Part shown: positions 1-6,159 of the stretch, one piece after another
Layout: each line of letters opens with the position of its first letter
How positions within the stretch are numbered: the stretch's first letter is position 1
Assembly: GCA_028065135.1 (NCBI GenBank)
Contig: JAPTWR010000031.1
Coordinates: 1 to 13,708 of the forward strand
Origin: Acidithiobacillus sp.
GTDB taxonomy: Bacteria; Pseudomonadota; Gammaproteobacteria; Acidithiobacillales; Acidithiobacillaceae
Length of the DNA stretch: 13,708 nt
Direction of reading: 5' to 3'
The notes under the pieces: generated by a model
What the model was told of the DNA's origin: nothing
Database searches by the model: none
Seen by the model: only the letters and a program-made list of their open reading frames with translations
Position numbers and translations under genes: made by a program

Positions 1-87
1 CTGGAACCCTTGGGATATATCCCTCCGGCAGAAGCTGAGGCACAATATTACCAGAAACTCGCCCGTCAGGCCGGTAAAGCGGCATGA
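1..87 (+). CDS. IS3-family transposase (OrfB), C-terminal fragment
   Basis: Frame 1 is open from the window edge to TGA at 85-87 and ends with the residues GYIPPAEAEAQYYQKLARQA. The GYIPPAEAEA.YY pattern is typical of the extreme C-terminus of IS3-family OrfB transposases, after the DDE catalytic core. Only the tail is visible, so it cannot be judged whether the full transposase is intact. The stop lies 25 bp before the terminal inverted repeat, the normal layout for this family. Confidence 0.8.
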   Translation: MEPLGYIPPAEAEAQYYQKLARQAGKAA

Positions 88-111
88 CTTACATTAATCA
101 GCCTCTACAAT

Positions 112-126
112 ACCCGGGGCGGTTCA
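112..126 (+). repeat. IS3-type terminal inverted repeat (right end)
   Basis: The 15 bp acccggggcggttca form the outer end of the insertion sequence; read inwards on the other strand they begin TGAACCGCCCCGG. The matching left repeat is outside the window. Confidence 0.65.
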
Positions 127-1698
127 GAAGGTCTTGAATGCTTCAAATACGAAGGTCCTCTGAACCTACTGCAGCACTGGAATCCGCATGAGTCCAAGCG
201 CCTCTTCTGGGTTGATGACGCTTTTGGACCCAACCAACTGCGAGATGACTACGTTGATGCGTGGATTGAGTTCATGCCAAAGGTAAAAGCTGCAATAGAG
301 AATGGCAATCATTTCATTCTTACATCGCGGATTCACATTTGGAATGAAGCAGCGTTCAAGCTGGGCACACGTAATCATCCTTTGCTGGAAACGAAGAAGG
401 CCGTAGTGAACGTGGGCACTCTTGCACCTGAGGAGCGCCAGCAAATCCTGTACAACCACCTCAAAGAGGGCAAGCAGTGGAAGCAACGCGTTAAGCCACA
501 CCTCCTGAAGCTATCCGATAAGTGTAATTTACTCCCTGAGATTGCCAGGCGCATCGGGGACCCAATGTTTACGATGGATATAAAACAATTGCCTGACGAT
601 CTCATTCGCTTCGTGCATTCTCCACAAGAGCATTTGAAGAAGACAATCCTTGAGCTTACCCAGCCTCAGCAGGCAGCCATGACACTTGTTTTCCTCGCAC
701 GTTCAAGACTTCCCGTGTACAACACTGCAAGTGAGGACTGGAAGTTGGTGGCTGATCGGTACGGTACGACAGTGGCGGAGATAGTCCAATCTTTGCAGCG
801 ACTTGACCAATCGTTTGTCATCAAGCGAGAAGAAAGCGGACAGCCTTGCTGGGCCTTCTTTCACCCCACTTTCGCCGATGCGATCAGCAGCATCCTCAGT
901 GATAGGCCGGATCTGGTTGATCTCTATCTCGGGGGTGCGAAGATTGAGACTCTCCTTGCAGAGGTTATATGCGAAGGTGCTGTCACAGTGAAAGATGCTG
1001 TCGTCGTTCCAGCTAGCAGCTTCGATACTCTCATTACGCGTTTGCAGGAAGTTCCGGACGAAGGCAACCTGAATGAGCGATTGTTTCTGTTTCTCAACAG
1101 GCGAGCCACGAACGAAGTATTTCGCGAAGTCCTTACTCTCAAGCCGGACTTGATCACCCGCGAGGGCTTGCCTAGCCTCAGGTCGGAGATCGCCTACCAT
1201 GCGAAGATTCGCTTCCACGCAAAGGCGTTCTCGATGGGGCTTTTAGACGAGGATGTCCGCTACAGCACATGCGAGACACTTACCAACGCCGCGACGTACC
1301 ACCTAGATGTTTCCTTTCTATCGGAGGAGGACATCCTTGCTATGTTTAAGCCGCATCAACTTATGCAGCTTACAGTTAGGCTCGTTGCAATGCTTGAGGA
1401 CAAAATTCCGGACAAAATTGATGATCTTGCATGCTGTTGTGACGCAGACTCCGATATCGACGATCAGTTTTCCAGTGTGGACTCCTTCGTGAGAGAAATG
1501 CAAATCATTGCTGAGGAGGACGAACATATCGCAGAGCATCTTGACGATTTGGAGAAGACCATTGAAGAGGCGAAGGTAGTAGTCAAGGAGCGAAAATCTG
1601 AAGATGAAGATGTCGATAGCTTCTTCACCAATGTGCCATCAGCGACCCTTGGTAAGGAAACCGCAAGCCGCTCAATTTTCAGCGATGTTGATGATTAG
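127..1698 (+). pseudogene. STAND-type NTPase (nSTAND3-like), 5' part lost at the IS junction
   Basis: The frame is open from the IS end to TAG at 1696-1698, leaving about 523 codons with no plausible start before ATG 274. That ATG falls after the Walker B motif, so it cannot be the original start. Visible motifs are Walker B RLFWVDDAFG (bases 199-228), a sensor-like FILTSR ending near 330, a helical LPEIARRIGDP segment about 110 residues beyond Walker B, and FHPTFADAI further on. This order matches the nSTAND3 class of STAND ATPases found in antiphage proteins, which normally carry an N-terminal effector such as a nuclease before the P-loop. The P-loop and any effector are missing, so the product should be inactive as an NTPase. 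The C-terminal ~90 residues are strongly acidic. Family assignment is from motif reading only. Confidence 0.65.
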
Positions 1699-1783
1699 GT
1701 CCACGCCCCGGAATAAGCTTGACAACAGTTACCCGGAACAAGCACATGCTTGAAGCGGTTTCCTATCCTGCCTGCCAAAGCAT

Positions 1784-1814
1784 AATATCCATGGAAGTAT
1801 TCATGGATATTTTT
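1784..1814 (+). terminator. Putative rho-independent terminator after the STAND gene
   Basis: A perfect 10-bp inverted repeat (aatatccatg / catggatatt, arms 1784-1793 and 1802-1811) with an 8-nt loop runs into five T residues at 1810-1814. It lies 86 nt after the STAND stop on the same strand. The stem is AT-rich, so termination strength is uncertain. Confidence 0.45.
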
Positions 1815-1914
1815 ATGTTATGAATCAAAGTTTTTACATCATTTCGGTGATAGTGTACCGCGCATTCATAAATTCTTGGCTTGATGGTAGCGTAATTGCT
1901 AAGAATACTGGTGG
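1815..1914. other. Intergenic space between convergent genes
   Basis: No coding signal is seen here. It holds one imperfect inverted repeat, attcttggc at 1872-1880 and gctaagaat at 1898-1906 (8 of 9 pairs, 17-nt loop), lying just past the stop of the minus-strand small gene. It could act as that gene's terminator, but no convincing T-run follows. Confidence 0.3.
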
Positions 1915-2034
1915 TTATTTTTTCTTTTTTATTTGCGAGAGATCCGAAGCTGCTACAGATTTTTCATTTTTTGGCGTGGATTTCTTTCCAAGCTGAGATC
2001 CAGCCTTGCTCGCATCTTTTTTTGACGTCGTCAT
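1915..2034 (-). CDS. 39-aa lysine/serine-rich small protein
   Basis: On the minus strand an ATG at 2034-2032 is preceded by the Shine-Dalgarno sequence AGGTGA and opens a 39-codon frame ending in TAA. The peptide starts MTTSKKDASKAGSQLGKKST and ends in DLSQIKKKK. It has no hydrophobic segment and is strongly basic (11 Lys), low in complexity and probably unstructured, which suggests nucleic acid or membrane-surface contact (inference). The gene lies 28 bp downstream of the 85-91 aa gene on the same strand, so the two are probably co-transcribed. I cannot assign a function. The evidence that it is real is the good ribosome binding site, an intact frame and the biased, coherent composition. Confidence 0.55.
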   Translation of the reverse strand: MTTSKKDASKAGSQLGKKSTPKNEKSVAASDLSQIKKKK

Positions 2035-2062
2035 AAGTCACCTGTATTAAATGATAGATATA

Positions 2063-2320
2063 CTATATTGACTCTAAATCAATTTCTAAGGTTACACTTC
2101 CTTGGGCAGACCCATCTTGAGATGGGATTATTTTATAATTTCTGTCAGCCACTTTAAAATGATCAAATCTTCCTGCGGCACCGGTAGGATCCGGAAATGA
2201 GACGCTATCACCAATATGCGGAACCAATGGAATTTCTCCCTGGTTAATCGACACAGTTCGATAATATTCTCGTTCCCCCGCCGTGTTTACAAAATAATAT
2301 TCGACGCTTGCGTTCAACAT
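2063..2320 (-). CDS. Hypothetical protein, about 85 aa
   Basis: The protein, starting MLNASVEYYFVNTAGEREYY, is rich in beta-forming residues, with several VxL/VxF-like strands and a PHIGDSVSFPDP turn. It has no signal peptide or membrane helix. I chose ATG 2320-2318 because GGAG stands 6 nt upstream; GTG 2338 (AAGGA 6 nt upstream, giving 91 aa) and ATG 2332 are in-frame alternatives. The alternating polar/hydrophobic pattern suggests a small beta-sandwich or OB-like fold (inference only). It is followed on the same strand by the 39-aa basic peptide and preceded by the SymE-like ORF, so the three may form one transcript. A TATATT/TATTAT -10-like element lies at 2356-2366 without a clear -35. 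Function unknown. Confidence 0.65.
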   Translation of the reverse strand: MLNASVEYYFVNTAGEREYYRTVSINQGEIPLVPHIGDSVSFPDPTGAAGRFDHFKVADRNYKIIPSQDGSAQGSVTLEIDLESI

Positions 2321-2347
2321 TGTTTTCTCCATGGCCACGGTGGATCC

Positions 2348-2503
2348 TTATAGGCGTATAATATACCCGCGGTAACGAAAAACTGAAAGCCTCCCTGAAA
2401 CCATGGCTGTCACTGTGACCTGGCATTTTTCATCCTGCGCTAAATGTAACCCTGCTATGAACCACCTCCTCTTCCCGAGCCGAAGACAGGCCATAACTTC
2501 CAT
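2348..2503 (-). CDS. Possible SymE-like small protein (51 aa), perhaps degenerate
   Basis: A minus-strand frame from ATG 2503-2501 to TAA 2350-2348 encodes 51 residues, including CLRLGKRRWFIAGLHLAQDE, followed by CQVTVTAMVSGRLSVFRY. This follows the SymE-family pattern of an LRLxGxWLxxAGF stretch, then a short linker, VxVxV and a GRLxI strand, the AbrB-like fold of type I toxin SymE proteins. A GAGGGG purine run about 9 nt before the ATG may serve for ribosome binding. Residues that usually read G.WL.EAGF are altered here, so it may be a relic. In E. coli symE sits beside the hsd genes; here too it lies next to an hsd operon, but divergently and about 0.65 kb away. No antisense SymR-like RNA can be shown from the sequence. 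Confidence 0.35.
   Translation of the reverse strand: MEVMACLRLGKRRWFIAGLHLAQDEKCQVTVTAMVSGRLSVFRYRGYIIRL
2409..2419. promoter_or_regulatory. Perfect odd palindrome gtcac-t-gtgac
   Basis: An 11-bp palindrome lies inside the SymE-like ORF and upstream of the minus-strand 85-91 aa gene. Its size fits a regulator half-site pair, but one such palindrome can occur by chance and nothing else supports a function. Confidence 0.15.
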
Positions 2504-2520
2504 GACTACCGCCCCTCACA

Positions 2521-2790
2521 CTATATTGACCATAGAGGCACCAGGCTCCAACAATACCCCTGACCGCTCTCAAGGCGTCTGGGCAATCCATGGGGACTGG
2601 TGCCAAGACATAAGTCTGCTGCCGACCATCGGGGCTCAAAGGTGGCCATGCGAGCAATCCCGATCTCTATGCTGCTGAGCTGCGCCATGATCGCGTAATC
2701 GCACTCATGGGCAGCATCCAGTTCAGCCCGAATCATTCTGAGTTTTTCCAAATCAGATTGTCTTCCGCCATCCTGTATCTCCCTTGGCAT
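2521..2790 (-). other. Weak 89-aa frame, possible remnant of a helical protein
   Basis: The central part of this minus-strand frame, DLEKLRMIRAELDAAHECDY followed by AIMAQLSSIEIGIA, has the heptad-like spacing of a real helical protein. The rest looks random, and the neighbouring frame (2430-2657) carries the more protein-like PPLSPDGRQQTYVLAP stretch, as a frameshifted gene would. There is no good ribosome binding site before its ATG; a strong GGGAGGAG lies further upstream at about 2839-2846 in another frame. I read it as a possible decayed gene and do not recognise a family. Confidence 0.2.
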
Positions 2791-3062
2791 CCATGGAAAG
2801 ATTATGGGTGCCGGAGCAGGAAAGAGTCATCATCTCCTCCCTTACCCACAAACGCTACCGCCCTATGGACGGCTTTCGTCCAGAAATGGGGAAACCAGCC
2901 GGGCTGTGGCCTGTATCATCTACTTCACGCAGGACTCCGGGTTTCCTAAGCTGAACCGGGCCAAGCCGGGTGCAGCCAAGCCCAAAAGTAAGCCAACCGC
3001 AGCCTCTGCCCGCCCAGAAGCGAACAGGCCCTGGATATTTTAATCCAGGCTCTGCGCATCGG
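2791..3062. other. Stretch upstream of the hsd promoter without a convincing gene
   Basis: Short open frames exist on both strands but none has coherent protein-like sequence with a start signal. One plus-strand tail rich in Lys, Pro and Ala (ending PEANRPWIF before TAA at 3041-3043) could be a gene remnant. A hairpin, cctggat / atccagg (3030-3036 and 3043-3049), overlaps that stop but lacks a T-run. Confidence 0.3.
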
Positions 3063-3092
3063 TTGCCACTTAAGGATGAGCGTGTCTATATT
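3063..3092 (+). promoter_or_regulatory. Sigma70-type promoter of the hsd operon
   Basis: TTGCCA at 3063-3068 and TATATT at 3087-3092 each match the consensus -35 and -10 in five of six positions and are 18 bp apart. Transcription would start near 3099, leaving a leader of about 65 nt before the hsdM ATG. It is the only good promoter seen ahead of the operon. Confidence 0.55.
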
Positions 3093-3164
3093 GTGGCTGG
3101 AATACTGGGTAGCGCAAAGATGCCGCTAGCCAGTTTTGATTTTTGACGGAGAAGAAAATACTAC

Positions 3165-5210
3165 ATGGCCAAGCTTGCCGACCTCATTTGGAAAAACGCC
3201 GAACTCCTCCGTGGAGCCTACAAAGAAAACGAATACCGCAAAGTCATTCTCCCCTTCACGGTCCTCCGTCGTCTTGATTGCACCCTGGAGTCCACCAAAC
3301 AAGCGGCTCTCGACCAGTGGGAAACCATCAGGGACCAAGGCTACACGCCAGAGATGAATGACACCTTCCTCACCCGCGCTTCTGGTACCGGCTTCTACAA
3401 CCTCTCCCGCTTCACCTTGGCTGGCCTGCAGGCAGACCCAGATGGCCTGCGCGATAACCTCGAACACTATGTGAACGGCTTCTCGCCCAATGTCCGGGAG
3501 ATCTTCGAGAAATTTACCTTCCGGCAAGTGATCGACAAGCTTCAGGAGAAGGAGCGACTGTTCCTGGTGCTACAGCGTTTCGCCGAGACCGACCTACACC
3601 CGGATGTGGTATCGAATATTGACATGGGCCAGGCCTTTGAGGAGCTACTGCGCCGCTTCAATGATTTGTCCCCGGCTGGTGAGCAGTACACCCCGCGCGA
3701 TGCCATCCAGCTTATGGTCAACATCCTGCTCGACCCTGACGACGAAATTCTGTCTCGCCCAGGCGTGGTCCGCTCGATCTATGACCCGGCGGCCGGCACC
3801 GGCGGTATGCTCTCCGTTGCAGAAGAACACATCACCGCCATGAACCCCCGGGCCAAGCTCAGCCTCTTTGGTCAGGAGCTGGAGGATGAGACCTACGCGA
3901 TATGTAAGGCCGACATGCTCATCCGCGGTCAGGACCCGGCGAACATCGTCCTGGGGGACAGCCTCAAGAGCGATCTCCATGCTGGAAAACGCTTCGATTA
4001 TCTGCTTTCCAATCCACCCTATGGTGTCGAGTGGAAGCCTGCCAAAGATACGGTGGAAAAAGAGTACAAGAAGGGCTATGGCGGACGTTTTGGGCCTGGA
4101 TTACCGCGTATCTCCGACGGCCAGATGCTGTTCACCCTGCATTTGCTGTCGAAGATGCAGCCGCTTACCAAGACTACGGATGGAACTAGCACGGGAGGCA
4201 GTCGCATTGGCGTGGTTCATAACGGCTCGCCGCTGTTCACGGGGGACGCCGGGAGCGGAGAGTCCGAGATTCGCCGCTGGATACTGGAAAACGATTATCT
4301 GGAGGCCATCGTGGCCCTGCCGCCGGATATGTTCTACAACACAGGCATCAACACCTACCTGTGGTTCCTCACCAACCGCAAGGAGCCGCATCGCAAGGGC
4401 AAGGTCCAACTGATCAATGCCGTGGATCTGTTTACTCGGCTGCAGAAGAGCCTGGGCAAGAAGCGCAACGAGCTGTCCCAGGATCAGATTGAGGATGTGA
4501 CCCAGATCTATGATGACTTCCAGGCAGGATCGCGCTCCAGGATATTCGACAACACCGACTTTTTCTTCCGCAAGGTGACCGTTGAGCGGCCTCTGCGTTT
4601 GCGCTTCGAAGTGACTGCCGAGAAGGTTGACGCTCTGCGGGGGGATCCTGCGTTCGGACGACTTAAGCCGGAAATGGTGGATACTCTGATTTCCGCGCTG
4701 GAAAATCTCGTCGGTCATAACCCGTGGATGAATGCGGTAGGCTTCAATGTGGACCTGCGGATAGCCTTCACCAAAGGGGCGGAGAGTGTTCAGGGATGCA
4801 GCACTCAGGCTGCATCCTCTGCTCCTGCGAAGTCCATCAAGCCTACGGATGCCGTCCTCAAGCTTGTTCACAAGCACATGGGCGAGCGGGACGAGCAGGC
4901 TGAAATCATCCGTGACGCTGATGGAAAACCGCTGCCCGATCCAGAGCTTCGGGATACCGAGAAGGTGCCTTTCGGAGAGGACGTGAACGCCTACTTTGAG
5001 CGAGAAGTGAAACCCCATTGGCCGGAAGCATGGATCAACGAAAGCGTCCGGGATGAGAAGAATGACCAGGTGGGCCTGGTGGGCACCGAGATCAACTTCA
5101 ACCGGTATTTCTACGTCTACCAGCCGCCCAGGCCTCTGGAGGAGATTGACGCGGAGTTGAAGCAGGTGGAAGCGGAAATCGCGGCACTGCTGGCGGAGGT
5201 GACGGAGTGA
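3165..5210 (+). CDS. hsdM: Type I restriction-modification system, DNA methyltransferase subunit HsdM
   Basis: HsdM transfers a methyl group from S-adenosylmethionine to adenine (N6) in the DNA site chosen by HsdS, and is part of both the M2S methylase and the R2M2S nuclease. The protein has 681 residues. The HsdM N-terminal helical domain covers roughly residues 1-150, the SAM-binding motif I is DPAAGTGG at 207-214, and the catalytic motif IV is NPPY at 283-286. Later methylase-core blocks such as EAIVALPPDMFYNTGINTYL are intact. It is longer than the ~500-residue classical HsdM; the extra C-terminal part ends in a coiled-coil-like EEIDAELKQVEAEIAALLAE. The ATG has a purine-rich GGAGAAG about 10 nt upstream. 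Its stop overlaps the next start (GTGA). No damage is visible, so the enzyme should be active. Confidence 0.96.
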   Translation: MAKLADLIWKNAELLRGAYKENEYRKVILPFTVLRRLDCTLESTKQAALDQWETIRDQGYTPEMNDTFLTRASGTGFYNLSRFTLAGLQADPDGLRDNLEHYVNGFSPNVREIFEKFTFRQVIDKLQEKERLFLVLQRFAETDLHPDVVSNIDMGQAFEELLRRFNDLSPAGEQYTPRDAIQLMVNILLDPDDEILSRPGVVRSIYDPAAGTGGMLSVAEEHITAMNPRAKLSLFGQELEDETYAICKADMLIRGQDPANIVLGDSLKSDLHAGKRFDYLLSNPPYGVEWKPAKDTVEKEYKKGYGGRFGPGLPRISDGQMLFTLHLLSKMQPLTKTTDGTSTGGSRIGVVHNGSPLFTGDAGSGESEIRRWILENDYLEAIVALPPDMFYNTGINTYLWFLTNRKEPHRKGKVQLINAVDLFTRLQKSLGKKRNELSQDQIEDVTQIYDDFQAGSRSRIFDNTDFFFRKVTVERPLRLRFEVTAEKVDALRGDPAFGRLKPEMVDTLISALENLVGHNPWMNAVGFNVDLRIAFTKGAESVQGCSTQAASSAPAKSIKPTDAVLKLVHKHMGERDEQAEIIRDADGKPLPDPELRDTEKVPFGEDVNAYFEREVKPHWPEAWINESVRDEKNDQVGLVGTEINFNRYFYVYQPPRPLEEIDAELKQVEAEIAALLAEVTE

Positions 5211-6091
5211 TCGCTAACGCCGCGCAATACTTGGTATTCCGCCGGGGCATCGTCTATGAAGGTGGGCGGGACCAGCTGTGGGCGCTTTATCCGATGCCTT
5301 TAATCTCTCCTGCGACCTGCGAGCGTATCGAAGAACGGAATCTGGTTTTTCGGGAGGACTCCTTTGATCCCCTGACAAGAATCAGACGCGGGCGCTTCTA
5401 TCAACGCCATGGCGGTCGCGGAGCGATGCGGTGGCAGGCTCTTTTCGTTTCCAACGGACTTTACGGACAGCTGCTTGGCGTGCCGTACTGCGGCGAATTT
5501 GATGAGGAGGACAGTTGCAAATTGGTGCGTATCCCAGACGAAAAAACGATTCGAACAGCGGTCGTTCAAATCGGTACGGAAAGCGCTACTACGGCATGGC
5601 GTGTCGTCGATATCGAACAAAATTTGTTTGGGCAACAGGTGGTTACCCTTCGTGCGAAATCGTTGTTCGGTGTGCTGCCAGAGCTTTCTGGCGAACTGCT
5701 TGATAAACAAAACAGCTCGTTGAAACAAGACAAGATCACACAGATTGGATTGTCTCTGGATCGACTTGTCGATACCCACCATCGTCTTCAACCCGTTCCG
5801 ACCGTCGATGTTGCGCGGGAAACGGCCAGAGTCATTCTGGCGGCATGGATCGGCAGCGAGGCCGACAGCAAAGATTTGAAGGACGTGATCGATCTGATCC
5901 CAGAGAAGATGGGCGTGTTGCGCAACACTGCGTACATCGTGAACCGCCTGCATCCTCGCGCCAAGACTGCGGAACAAGAGGCGCAAGCCAGGAAAGGAAG
6001 CAGCCTTCGGGAACCCACAGAAGACGATGCGCAAACCAGTGTGCATCTGATCGGGATGATGCTTCGGGAAATCGGGTGGGCCACCGCATGA
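5207..6091 (+). CDS. Uncharacterised protein A within the hsd operon (294 aa)
   Basis: The GTG start overlaps the hsdM stop (GTGA) and is served by GGAGG at 5195-5199, inside the hsdM end, so translation is coupled to hsdM. The stop in turn overlaps the ATG of the HsdS leader relic (ATGA). The soluble protein has a beta-rich N-terminal half with FDPLTRIRRGRFYQ near residue 50 and a mostly helical C-terminal half containing RNTAYIVNRLHPRAKTAEQE and finally HLIGMMLREIGWA. These blocks read like conserved family motifs, but I do not recognise the family. No nuclease, methylase or kinase signature is visible. Its place between hsdM and hsdS suggests a dedicated RM partner, for example an assembly or activity modulator (inference). 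Composition is close to hsdM. Confidence 0.85.
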   Translation: MIANAAQYLVFRRGIVYEGGRDQLWALYPMPLISPATCERIEERNLVFREDSFDPLTRIRRGRFYQRHGGRGAMRWQALFVSNGLYGQLLGVPYCGEFDEEDSCKLVRIPDEKTIRTAVVQIGTESATTAWRVVDIEQNLFGQQVVTLRAKSLFGVLPELSGELLDKQNSSLKQDKITQIGLSLDRLVDTHHRLQPVPTVDVARETARVILAAWIGSEADSKDLKDVIDLIPEKMGVLRNTAYIVNRLHPRAKTAEQEAQARKGSSLREPTEDDAQTSVHLIGMMLREIGWATA

Positions 6092-6159
6092 GTCACTATA
6101 AGCGCTATCCGACCTACAAGGATTCTGGGATGGAGCGGCTAAGGGAGGTGCCGGAGTGA
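6088..6159 (+). pseudogene. Detached HsdS N-terminus (23-codon relic, now a leader ORF)
   Basis: ATG 6088 overlaps the stop of protein A (ATGA) and opens 23 codons beginning MSHYKRYPTYKDSG and ending REVPE before TGA 6157-6159. This is the standard opening of many HsdS proteins (MSHYKxYPxYKDSGVEWLGEVPEHW). The same block recurs intact in the middle of this HsdS as KDSGVEWLGEVPEHW. In the relic the block is worn (EWLG has become ERLR) and is cut by TGA where the His-Trp codons should follow. Its last codons supply GGAGGT (6144-6149), 7 nt ahead of the GTG from which the present hsdS is read. So it probably survives as a short coupled leader that delivers ribosomes to hsdS. Confidence 0.7.

Larger units (their letters stand above)
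1..126 (+). mobile_element. Right end of an IS3-family insertion sequence (partial)
   Basis: The window opens inside an insertion sequence. Bases 1-87 encode the last 28 residues of a transposase, and bases 112-126 read acccggggcggttca, whose reverse complement tgaaccgccccgggt is a terminal inverted repeat of a kind I know from IS3-family elements. The element therefore ends at about 126. Its left end lies outside the window, so the short target duplication expected of IS3 elements cannot be checked. The insertion sits directly against the broken 5' side of the STAND gene that follows. Confidence 0.8.

Noticed and set aside
274..1698. A complete 474-aa protein starting at ATG 274
   Set aside because: The frame and its conserved Walker B motif continue upstream to the IS end, so 274 is an internal methionine of a truncated gene.
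2403..2678. Plus-strand 91-aa frame
   Set aside because: It has no ribosome binding site and a random-looking composition, and it overlaps the better SymE-like frame on the other strand.
2804..3043. GAGAGKS in a short plus-strand frame, resembling a Walker A motif
   Set aside because: There is no surrounding P-loop fold, hydrophobic strand or Walker B, and the frame is short and incoherent; a chance match.
4101..5018. Long minus-strand frame (305 aa) opposite hsdM
   Set aside because: It lies fully within the well-supported hsdM and has no recognisable motif; G/C-rich genes often leave open antisense frames.
6157..6159. TGA in the HsdS leader read as recoded tryptophan or selenocysteine
   Set aside because: The following codons in that frame are not HsdS-like, and no recoding hairpin is evident; a restart at the overlapping GTG explains the layout better.
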